Origin: Spirochaetes bacterium RBG_16_67_19
GTDB lineage: Bacteria > Spirochaetota > Spirochaetia > SZUA-6 > DRHE01
Assembly (NCBI GenBank): GCA_001829505.1
Contig: MIBK01000207.1
Coordinates: 6,557 to 15,159 of the forward strand
DNA length: 8,603 bases
Direction of reading: 5' to 3'
In this document: positions 1 to 6,189 of the stretch, one piece after another
Layout of the letters: each line of letters opens with the position of its first letter
How positions within the stretch are numbered: the stretch's first letter is position 1
Notes under the pieces: model-generated
What the model saw: the letters and a program-made list of their open reading frames with translations, nothing else
Told to the model about the DNA's origin: nothing
Databases searched by the model: none
Position numbers and translations under genes: made by a program

Positions 1-249
1 CGCCTGCACCCCGACGTGGCCATGGGCGCCAGCCCGCGCACGGGCGTGAAGCTCTCCCGCCTGGCCCGGGCCCTGGCCCTGGTGCGAGGTCAGGACTTCG
101 TGACCGTGGACCTGGTCAAGGAGATCTTCCCGTCGACGGTGGCCCACCGCCTGGTGCTGAACGACGCCTCCCGGAACGCCGGCCCGGTGCTGCAGGATAT
201 CCTGGGCTCCGTGCCCGTGGAACCCTCCCGCCGGAGGGCCTCCTCGTAG
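1..249 (+). CDS. MoxR-family AAA ATPase, C-terminal end (5' end outside window)
   Basis: The reading frame is open from base 1 to a TAG at 247-249, giving about 82 residues of a protein that starts upstream. It matches the C-terminal lid domain of MoxR ATPases: GASPRTGVKLSRLARALALV, then an arginine/glycine-aspartate turn, VTVDLVKEIFPSTVAHRL, and the closing DILGSVPVE. GASPR is the conserved motif that carries the sensor-2 arginine in this family. The Walker A, Walker B and sensor-1 parts lie outside the window. MoxR ATPases act as chaperones, usually with VWA or DUF58 proteins encoded next to them, and a DUF58 gene follows after 5 nt, which supports the call. The Met at base 21 is internal, not a start. 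I am confident of the family. The exact subgroup cannot be told from this fragment. Confidence 0.9.
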   Translation, partial: RLHPDVAMGASPRTGVKLSRLARALALVRGQDFVTVDLVKEIFPSTVAHRLVLNDASRNAGPVLQDILGSVPVEPSRRRASS

Positions 250-254
250 CCGCC

Positions 255-1610
255 ATGCAGGCCCCGGCACGTCGCTCGCCCGCATACCTACCTTCCGGCA
301 CGCGGGCCCGGCGCCTGTACCCGCTCACCCTGGCCGGCACGCTGGTGGCCGCCGCCGCCTTCTTCCTCCTGGGCCGGGGACTGGCCCAGGCCAATCCCTA
401 CGCCGTGTTTCTGGCCCTGCTGGCCGCGGCGGTGCTGGCGGTCCTGGTCCTGGCCGGGCGCCTGCAGGCCGCCGCCTGCGCCCGCCGGCAGCTGCAGTGG
501 GACAGCTCCGGGCCGCTGTTCGCCCGGCGCCCCGGCACCGAGCAGGCCATCCTGGCCCCCGAGCTCCGCCTGCTGCCCTTCTTCCGCGTGCAGTTCCGCT
601 TCCGCGGGCTGCTGGCCGTGGGCCGAGGCGCCGAGGTGCTCCTGGCCCGCAGCCTGAGCTTCTCCGCGGCGGGGACCCATCCCCTGCCCCTGTACCTGCC
701 GCTGTGCGGGCAGCTCGCCGCCCGCGGGCGGTTCCTCGTGCGCGACCTGTTCGGCCTGACCCGCTCCCCCTTCGGCGAGGAGCCCGAGCGCTCACTGACC
801 GTGCTCCCCGCCTGGCTGGCCGCGGGGCCGCCGCGCCTGGTGGAGCCGGCGGGCGGATTCGAGGACAAGAGCCTGCGCAAGGCCTCCGAGGAGGAGAAGT
901 ACTTCATGCGCGAGTACCAGCCCGGGGACCGTTTTCGCGACATCAACTGGAAGGTCTCCAGCCGGCTGCAGGAGCTGATCACGCGCATCTCCCCGGTGAC
1001 CCAGGAGAAGACCCGCCTGCTGGCCGTGGAGCTCCGCCACTACCGCGACGAGGGCGCGGAGAGCCTGGAATCCGTGATGCACCTGGACTACCTGAAAAGC
1101 TGGCTGCTGGCCTTCCTGCGCGGCCTGAAGGCTTCCAACGAGCGGCTGCAGTTCCGCGTGCACACCGGCGCGGGCTCACGCCTCCTGGCCACGGCGGAGG
1201 ACATCGAGAGCTTCGCCGAGGAGCTCGCCGGCCTCGGCTATCAGAGCGATCCCGGCCCGGGAAGCGAGGAGGCGGGGGAGCTGTTCGTGTTCAGCACGTC
1301 CTTCGACCGCGGCCTGCCCCTTTTCCTGGCGGCGCGCCCGCTGGCCCGGGCCCAGGTCTTCCGCACCGTCCGGGGGCGAAGCCCGGCAGGGATGCCGGCA
1401 CGGACCCAAACCGGGGCCACGCCCGCCGGGAGCGACGGCCGGCGGCCCGGCAAGACGGCGGCGCCCGTGGAACGCGTCCTGTTCGCGCCGGAGCTCGTCG
1501 ATGCCTTCCTGCCCGGGCCTTGGGCCCTGCGCCGCGTCAGCCCCCCGGCCGTGCCGCTGCGGGCCGAGGGGCTGGAGGAAGTCCCGCTGGCCGTGAGGAT
1601 GTTGCCGTGA
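255..1610 (+). CDS. DUF58 domain-containing membrane-anchored protein
   Basis: This gene encodes 451 residues. Two hydrophobic segments near the N-terminus (about 23-41 and 48-68) anchor it in the membrane, with a basic stretch before the first. An extracytoplasmic or cytoplasmic beta-rich region follows, including VRDLFGLTR (about 162-170), which matches the V-x-D-P-F-G-L motif common just before the DUF58 core. The core itself is at about 218-260: REYQPGDRFRDINWKVSSR, then a segment ending in LLAVEL. Its function is not known biochemically; DUF58 proteins are VWA-like partners of MoxR ATPases. Residues about 368-405 are a low-complexity Arg/Pro/Gly/Ala linker that looks like an insertion. 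The ATG at 255 is 5 nt after the moxR stop. The nearest GGAGGG (233-238) is too far upstream to be a good Shine-Dalgarno site, so translation is probably coupled to moxR. Confidence 0.9.
   Translation: MQAPARRSPAYLPSGTRARRLYPLTLAGTLVAAAAFFLLGRGLAQANPYAVFLALLAAAVLAVLVLAGRLQAAACARRQLQWDSSGPLFARRPGTEQAILAPELRLLPFFRVQFRFRGLLAVGRGAEVLLARSLSFSAAGTHPLPLYLPLCGQLAARGRFLVRDLFGLTRSPFGEEPERSLTVLPAWLAAGPPRLVEPAGGFEDKSLRKASEEEKYFMREYQPGDRFRDINWKVSSRLQELITRISPVTQEKTRLLAVELRHYRDEGAESLESVMHLDYLKSWLLAFLRGLKASNERLQFRVHTGAGSRLLATAEDIESFAEELAGLGYQSDPGPGSEEAGELFVFSTSFDRGLPLFLAARPLARAQVFRTVRGRSPAGMPARTQTGATPAGSDGRRPGKTAAPVERVLFAPELVDAFLPGPWALRRVSPPAVPLRAEGLEEVPLAVRMLP
1383..1398. repeat. Short inverted repeat inside the DUF58 linker
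   Basis: CCGGCA and TGCCGG form a perfect 6-bp stem around a GGGA loop. It lies in the low-complexity linker of the DUF58 gene, outside the conserved core. The shape resembles short intragenic palindromic repeats found in many copies in some GC-rich genomes. Only one copy is in this window, so chance cannot be excluded. Confidence 0.35.
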
Positions 1611-1612
1611 GG
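1609..1612 (+). promoter_or_regulatory. Ribosome binding site for the transglutaminase gene
   Basis: GAGG lies 8 nt before the ATG at 1621 and overlaps the TGA stop of the DUF58 gene (1608-1610). This supports 1621 over the in-frame ATG at 1630 as the start and suggests that termination of DUF58 translation feeds initiation of the next gene. Confidence 0.55.
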
Positions 1613-1620
1613 TTCCGCCC

Positions 1621-3855
1621 ATGATCCATATGCTGTTTTTCAGCCGACTGGCCCTGTACTTGCTGGTGGCCGCCCTGCCCGCTCTGCATCCCGCCGTTTC
1701 GGTGCCCTATGACCGGGTCGGGCTCACCGCCTGGTTCGTGCTGTTGCCCGTGGAGATGCTCATCGCCTTCTACCTGGCCCCGCCGCGCACGAGGACCCGC
1801 ACCTGGCTGCTGCTGGCTGCCGTGCCGCCGGTCCTGTTCGTGCTGCTGCTGGCCGGCCTGGAGCTGTCCACCCTGGCGTACGTCGGCGCGGCCGCCGCCG
1901 CCTTCCTGCTGACCGTGCTGGTCTTCCGCACGGGCGGCTGGGGCCAGGGCGTGGCCGCCCTGGAGCCCTTCGCCCTGGCCTTCGTGGCCTACCGCCTGTT
2001 GAGCTACTCCCGGGGGTCGGAGGCCATCGCCCGGCAGGCCAGCGGGGTGACCCAGATGCTCCTGGTGCTGGTGCCCTGCGCCTTCCTCCTGCACGGCGCG
2101 CTGCTGTTCCTGTCCGCCTTCCGGCCGCGCCGGGGAAAGGACCGCCGGGGACTGGCCGAACTGGGCCTGTTCCTGCTGGTGGCCGTGCCGGCCTTCCTGG
2201 CCGTCTCTTTCCTCCTGCCGCCGGACTTCGTGAGCCACAACATCGTGCTCAACCGCCCGGATAGGGACCTGCAGCCCCGGCGACTGCCCTTGGACGAGGA
2301 CCAGGGCTGGGAGGGCGGGAACCTGCGCTCCCGGCGTGAGCGGCCCGGCGAGGGGGAGAACGGCCGGGGACTTCGCCCCGGGGAGGGCGGGGAGGACGGG
2401 CGCAATTCGCTGGAGGGCCTGCCCGCCGACCAGTGGGGTAGCGCCATGGGCGATGGGGAAGGCGGGGAGCAGAAGCAGTACGCGGTGATGGTCGTGGCCA
2501 GCCCGCAGGAGCCGGTGTACGCCGCGGATGCCTACCGGGGGGACTTCGACGAGGAGCGCGGTTTCCTGTTCTCGCGGGACGAGCCGCTCAACGAGCTGGC
2601 CTGGCTGCGCTTCCTGGAGACCTGGCGCGACCCCTCCCCTCCCCCGGACGCCGGGCGCGAGCCGGTGGACATCTTCTACCTGTCTACGCTGCCCGGACGC
2701 TATCTGGCCTACCGCCCGGCCACCATCGAGCCCACCGTGCTGAACGGCGAGTACTACCCGTTCGAGTACTCCTACCGGGCGGCCTCCGCGCTGAGCCAGG
2801 CTGGGCCCCAGGATTGGGCGGCGCTCCCTGACCTGAGCCCCGCCGAGAGGGCGGTCATGGAGCCGTACCTGCGCCTGCCAGTGGGGCCGGAAGCCCTGGC
2901 CACCCTGCGCGGGCAGCTGGACAGCTCCTTGGCCCAGGCCGGCGCGCGGGACAGCGGCCCGGGCGGGCGGATCCTGGCCGTGCTGCGCGGCTTCTCCACT
3001 TTCCAATACGAGCTGGGCTACACCGAGGACACCTCCGTGGACCGCATCCGAGACTTCCTGGCGCGGACCCGCACCGGGGACTGCACGGAGTTCTCCCACA
3101 GCGCGGCCATGCTGCTGCGCCTGGCCGGCGTGCCCGCCCGCGTGGTCACCGGCTACCTGGCCTCCCGCGACCTGCAGAGCCCGGCCCACTGGCAGGCGGT
3201 GCGCGTGCTGCGCCGGGCCATCCCTTCGCTGCAGGAGTTCCCCTCCGACCAGCTGTACCTGGTCACCACCGCCCAGCGCCACTCCTGGACCCAGGCCTGG
3301 CTGCCCGGCTACGGCTGGCTGGACCTGGAAAGCACCGCCTTCGCCCTTCCCCCTCCCCCGGGCCAGAATCCCGGCGACCTGGACGTGGTGATCCCGCTGA
3401 TCGAGCCCAGGCCCCAGGAGACCCCGAGCTTCCGCTTCCCCTGGCTGCTGGCCCTGCAGGCCCTGGCCGGGCTGGCCGTGCTGGCCGCCGCCGGCCTGTA
3501 CCTGTACAGCGGGCTGCGCCAGGCCTGGCTGGCCGCCCTTTCCCGCGGCAGCGGCACCCGGGCGCTGCGTGCTCTCTGGCAGCTCCTGCTGGTGCGCCTG
3601 TCGGCACGGGGCTACGAGCTGAAGAAGCCCTCCCTGACTCCGGCGGAGTACGCCAAGGAGCACCCGGAGCTGGCCCGCTTCGCCGGGCTGTACACCACCC
3701 TGCGCTACCGGGAGCGCATGAGCCCGCAGGAGCGCGCCCGGGCCTGGACCGAGCTGCGCGCCAGCTACAGCGGCCTGCTGGAATCCACGCTCCGCCCCGG
3801 GGCAGGTCAGCTCCTGAGGCGGGCCTTCAGCCTGCGCGGGCTGTACTACCTATGA
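1621..3855 (+). CDS. Transglutaminase-like membrane protein with DUF4129-type C-terminus (TgpA-like)
   Basis: This gene encodes 744 residues. About seven hydrophobic segments fill the first 200 residues (roughly 4-22, 35-53, 60-80, 84-102, 112-128, 145-167, 178-200). A large extracytoplasmic region follows, opening with a Gly/Glu/Arg-rich stretch at 210-285. The transglutaminase-like core lies at about 470-575 with an intact catalytic triad: Cys488 in TGDCTEFS, His554 in RHSW, and Asp568 in GWLDLES. One more membrane segment is at about 608-630, and a cytoplasmic tail (655-720, with TPAEYAKEHPELARFAGLY) resembles DUF4129. This is the layout of TgpA, the Pseudomonas aeruginosa periplasmic transglutaminase-like protein, which also lies in a MoxR-DUF58 cluster. 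The enzyme could cross-link, cleave or otherwise modify envelope proteins; the substrate is unknown. The stop codon overlaps the next start as ATGA. Confidence 0.9.
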   Translation: MIHMLFFSRLALYLLVAALPALHPAVSVPYDRVGLTAWFVLLPVEMLIAFYLAPPRTRTRTWLLLAAVPPVLFVLLLAGLELSTLAYVGAAAAAFLLTVLVFRTGGWGQGVAALEPFALAFVAYRLLSYSRGSEAIARQASGVTQMLLVLVPCAFLLHGALLFLSAFRPRRGKDRRGLAELGLFLLVAVPAFLAVSFLLPPDFVSHNIVLNRPDRDLQPRRLPLDEDQGWEGGNLRSRRERPGEGENGRGLRPGEGGEDGRNSLEGLPADQWGSAMGDGEGGEQKQYAVMVVASPQEPVYAADAYRGDFDEERGFLFSRDEPLNELAWLRFLETWRDPSPPPDAGREPVDIFYLSTLPGRYLAYRPATIEPTVLNGEYYPFEYSYRAASALSQAGPQDWAALPDLSPAERAVMEPYLRLPVGPEALATLRGQLDSSLAQAGARDSGPGGRILAVLRGFSTFQYELGYTEDTSVDRIRDFLARTRTGDCTEFSHSAAMLLRLAGVPARVVTGYLASRDLQSPAHWQAVRVLRRAIPSLQEFPSDQLYLVTTAQRHSWTQAWLPGYGWLDLESTAFALPPPPGQNPGDLDVVIPLIEPRPQETPSFRFPWLLALQALAGLAVLAAAGLYLYSGLRQAWLAALSRGSGTRALRALWQLLLVRLSARGYELKKPSLTPAEYAKEHPELARFAGLYTTLRYRERMSPQERARAWTELRASYSGLLESTLRPGAGQLLRRAFSLRGLYYL

Positions 3856-5087
3856 AGACGGGGCCGCGCGTGGTCCTGCTCGCGCTGGGCGCGCTGGCTG
3901 CCCTGACCGGCTGCCGGGTGCGCTCCGACTGGATCAGCTTCCGCGGCCAGCAGGGACGGGGGGCCACCTCCAACGCCGTGAACCCGCCGCTGGCGGTGAA
4001 GTGGAAGCTGGAGCTGCAGGTCGGAGCCGAGCCCACCTACGCCTTCAACAACCCGGTGGTCCAGGGCGACACCCTGTACTTCGGCTCCACGGACGGCAAC
4101 TTCTACGCGCTGGACATCCAGAGCGGCTACATGCGCTGGGTGTTCAAGACCAGCGGGGCCATCAACTCGGTGCCCTACGCGGACGGCAGCAACGTCTACT
4201 TCGGCAACAACGCCGGCAAGGTGTACGCGGTCGGCCAGAAGGGGGGCGAGGAGGCCTGGTCCTTCCAGACCGACAGCACCGTGCAGTCCACGATCGTGGG
4301 CTACAAGGACTTCGTCCTTTTCGCCAGCGACGGGGGCACCGCCTACTTCCTGGGCCGCGACGGCCGGCAGCGCTTCACCCTGCCCAACCCGGTCTGGCAC
4401 TACAACGCCTTCCAGGTCTACGACGACGTGGTGTACTTCGCCCCGGCCCCGCCCAGCCGCCCGCACGCCTTCGGGGCCTTCGACGTGCGGCAGCGCGAGT
4501 ACCTCTGGGTCCTGGACACCGACCAGTTCCAATCCATCTGGTACTCCTTCCCCGCGCTGCGCGGCGACAACCTGTTCTTCGCCACCGCCGACCTGGGGGG
4601 TGACTACTGGCGCCTGGACTACTACGCCTTCCGCCGGCGCACCGGCCAGCGGGTGTGGTCCTACGAGGAGGAGTCGGACTGGGGGGACCTGCCGGTGGAC
4701 GCCGAGGCCCTGTTCGCCCGCAACATGCGCCTGCTGGACTTCATGGCCCCGGCGGTGTGGCGCAACCTGGTCATCTACGCCAGCGGCGATGCGGCGGTGC
4801 GGGCCTTCCGGGCCGGCAGCGGCCAGCTGGCCTGGAAGAGGCGCTTCGACCAGGTGACCTCCAGCTCGGTCACCGTGGCGGGCAACCGCCTGTACTTCGG
4901 GCTGCGCGGCGACGAGGGCCCCTACGGCCGGCCGGCGCGCCTGGTGTGCCTGTCGGCGCGCAACGGCCGCCTGCTCTGGCAGATGGACGTGGAAGGGGCG
5001 CTGCTGTCCGCGCCGGTCATTGCCGGCAAGTGGATGGTGTTCGGCACGGACCGCAACTTCTTCTACGTGCTGGAACAGGTCTTCTAA
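3852..5087 (+). CDS. Lipoprotein with PQQ-type beta-propeller repeats (BamB-like)
   Basis: This gene encodes 411 residues. The N-terminus is a lipoprotein signal: a basic start, a hydrophobic run at 7-18, and the lipobox LTGC with Cys21 as the predicted lipidated residue. Position +2 is Arg, not Asp, so inner-membrane retention by the Asp rule is not indicated. From about residue 65 there are repeated beta-propeller blades of the PQQ enzyme type: GDTLYFGSTDGNFYALD, SNVYFGNNAGKVYAV, NLVIYASGDAAVRAF, NRLYFGLRG and WMVFGTDRNFFYVLE, with W-x-F or W-x-Y strands between. BamB of the outer-membrane assembly machine has this fold and localisation, but the usual bamB neighbours (hisS, der) are absent, so I do not assign the name. 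No PQQ cofactor enzyme motifs are evident. The ATGA overlap with the transglutaminase gene and the lack of a clear Shine-Dalgarno site point to translational coupling. Confidence 0.87.
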   Translation: MKTGPRVVLLALGALAALTGCRVRSDWISFRGQQGRGATSNAVNPPLAVKWKLELQVGAEPTYAFNNPVVQGDTLYFGSTDGNFYALDIQSGYMRWVFKTSGAINSVPYADGSNVYFGNNAGKVYAVGQKGGEEAWSFQTDSTVQSTIVGYKDFVLFASDGGTAYFLGRDGRQRFTLPNPVWHYNAFQVYDDVVYFAPAPPSRPHAFGAFDVRQREYLWVLDTDQFQSIWYSFPALRGDNLFFATADLGGDYWRLDYYAFRRRTGQRVWSYEEESDWGDLPVDAEALFARNMRLLDFMAPAVWRNLVIYASGDAAVRAFRAGSGQLAWKRRFDQVTSSSVTVAGNRLYFGLRGDEGPYGRPARLVCLSARNGRLLWQMDVEGALLSAPVIAGKWMVFGTDRNFFYVLEQVF

Positions 5088-5100
5088 GCGCGCCTGGCGG

Positions 5101-5682
5101 TCAACCCTGGGCCGGTGAGACCGGCGAGGCCGGTGAGACCATCCACTCCAGGTGCTTGCGCAGGTCTTCCGGCCAGGAGGCGATGCGGGCCGAGAAATCC
5201 GGCCACTTTCGGGAGTACAGGGCCCGGGAAGCCTCCTCGAATCCCTCCAGGTTTCCGGCCAGGGACCACATGATGCGGCCGGCCGCCTCCAGCCTGCGCC
5301 GGGAACCGCTGGCCGCGGACTCGTTCTTGACCGCAGCGTCCACCAGGCGCCGGAGCGTGCCCGAGGCCCGGGCGGGCTGGCTCTCCAGCCATTCCCAGTG
5401 CTTCGGCAGCAGCGAAACCTCTCGGCAGACCACGCCCAGGCTCGGCCTGCCGGGGCCGCGTTTGGGGGTCGGAGGCGCCACTCGGGCCAGCACCTCCTCC
5501 AGGGTCCCGCGCAGGTCGAAATCCACTTGCTTTCCCGTCTGGTCGTCGAAGATCAGGACCTGTGCCGATTTTTCGCGCAGCAGGTGCTCGCGGACCCGGG
5601 TAAGGACCGCGGGTAGGTCTCCGGTCAGAACATGCGCAAATCCCGAAAAAGCCGTGAAGAGCTCGGTGGATGTCGTTTCCAT
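5101..5682 (-). CDS. DUF2239 family protein of unknown function
   Basis: This gene encodes 193 residues. It has the hallmarks of DUF2239: FTAFSGFAHVL near the start, VLIFDDQTGKQVDFDLRG at about 42-59, and a central signature at about 76-99 that includes GPGRPSLGVV, CREVSLLP and KHWEWL, followed by a charged helical C-terminal half. The protein looks soluble, with no signal peptide or membrane segment. Its function is unknown, and I do not infer one. The start at 5682 is supported because family members begin only a few residues before the TAF motif, and no later ATG or GTG fits. A near-consensus promoter lies directly upstream, which makes a leaderless mRNA likely. The last residues (VSPASPVSPAQG) come from a short DNA repeat. 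The gene converges on the lipoprotein gene with 13 nt between stops. Confidence 0.85.
   Translation of the reverse strand: METTSTELFTAFSGFAHVLTGDLPAVLTRVREHLLREKSAQVLIFDDQTGKQVDFDLRGTLEEVLARVAPPTPKRGPGRPSLGVVCREVSLLPKHWEWLESQPARASGTLRRLVDAAVKNESAASGSRRRLEAAGRIMWSLAGNLEGFEEASRALYSRKWPDFSARIASWPEDLRKHLEWMVSPASPVSPAQG
5110..5140. repeat. 13-bp direct repeat with a small hairpin at the convergent gene ends
   Basis: GGCCGGTGAGACC occurs at 5110-5122 and again at 5128-5140, a period of 18 nt. This encodes the repeated VSPASP/VSPAQG end of the DUF2239 protein. Within it, GCCGGT (5111-5116) and ACCGGC (5120-5125) form a 6-bp stem with a GAG loop, 24 nt past the lipoprotein stop. It might slow RNA polymerase coming from the plus-strand operon, but there is no U-tract, so I do not call it an intrinsic terminator. 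Confidence 0.5.
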
Positions 5683-5687
5683 GCCGG

Positions 5688-5707
5688 AATTATACCCGGG
5701 TAATATT
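5688..5707. repeat. Imperfect palindrome over the -10 region, possible operator
   Basis: TACCCGGGTA (5693-5702) is a perfect 10-bp palindrome. After two mismatched pairs the symmetry resumes for three more pairs, giving a 20-bp element with 16 symmetric positions. It covers the -10 box and half of the spacer of the DUF2239 promoter. A dimeric repressor bound here would block RNA polymerase. No regulator gene is nearby to suggest an identity, and a chance palindrome is possible. Confidence 0.45.
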
Positions 5708-5717
5708 AGAAAGTCAA
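5689..5717 (-). promoter_or_regulatory. Near-consensus sigma70-type promoter for the DUF2239 gene, probably leaderless
   Basis: Reading the minus strand, TTGACT (5717-5712) and TATAAT (5694-5689) are separated by exactly 17 nt. This differs from the ideal housekeeping promoter at one base. Only TCCGGC (5688-5683) separates the -10 box from the ATG at 5682. With the usual 7-nt distance from the -10 box, transcription would begin at the A of the start codon. The -35 box overlaps the TGA stop of the broken PAS gene. The site sits in a conspicuous AT-rich patch in otherwise GC-rich DNA. The match is seen directly; promoter activity is inferred. Confidence 0.8.
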
Positions 5718-6188
5718 GAGGTTTCGTCGATGCGCAGCAGAACCAGCTCCCCGGCGCGCTCTGTGGAAATCACGAAGCGCTTCGTCCGCTCGCCTTCCGC
5801 GGAGAGGACCCGCTGCTCCGCCTCCGCCCGCGCCACCGCCCGCCCCGTTGTCAGGGTTGCGGTTACCGAGCGGCGGATGACGCAGCCGGTGCTTGACCGA
5901 AGCACCGCAGCCTCCCGGAAGTTTCGCGTACAGGCAGTCGATGACCTCCCCACCCCGACGGCCCAACAACTGCGGGCGGTCCTGGCCCAAAGCCGCCTGG
6001 GCACGCGGGTTGGCGGCCTGGAACACCCCGTCCCATCGACCAGCACGACCGGCCCTTGCAGTCGCTCCAGGAAGTCGTCCAGGGAGTAGGCGCGCTCTAG
6101 CGTGCAATACCGAGGCATCCGCGGCCAGCGAGGCCGACCGTGAATCCAGCATGGCTCCGCACCAGGCGCAGATCCGACGCAAGAGCAT
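5714..6188 (-). pseudogene. Cys-rich PAS-domain protein gene, broken by three frameshifts
   Basis: The ATG at 6188 is 1 nt past the rhaA stop and opens MLLRRICAWCG, the first half of a zinc-knuckle-like CxxC. Near 6105-6125 the coding signal moves to another frame, continuing as RAYSLDDFLERLQGPVVLVD. Near 6024-6034 it returns to the first frame as VFQAANPRAQAALGQD and GRRGGEVIDCLYAKLPGGCG. Near 5885-5892 it moves again to TGCVIRRSVTATLTTGRAV, ending LVLLRIDETS and TGA at 5716-5714. Joined, these pieces give a single PAS-domain protein of about 155 residues, of the family with a CAWCG start, AN-x-A in the PAS core and a C-x8-C...C-x2-C motif suggesting bound metal or an iron-sulfur centre. No single frame covers the whole protein. 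Such proteins are probably small redox or ligand sensors. Sequencing error is the alternative, but the neighbouring genes are intact. Confidence 0.8.
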
Positions 6189-6189
6189 C

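Noticed and set aside
1537..3663. A 708-codon open frame on the minus strand opposite the transglutaminase gene
   Set aside because: Its translation is Gln/Gly/Ala-rich with no recognisable motif. Long antisense frames are expected opposite GC-rich genes with G/C third codon positions, and the plus-strand protein is clearly real.
4655..5896. A 413-codon plus-strand open frame spanning the lipoprotein end, DUF2239 and part of the PAS gene
   Set aside because: It crosses two well-supported genes on different strands and encodes low-complexity Arg/Gly-rich sequence without any domain.
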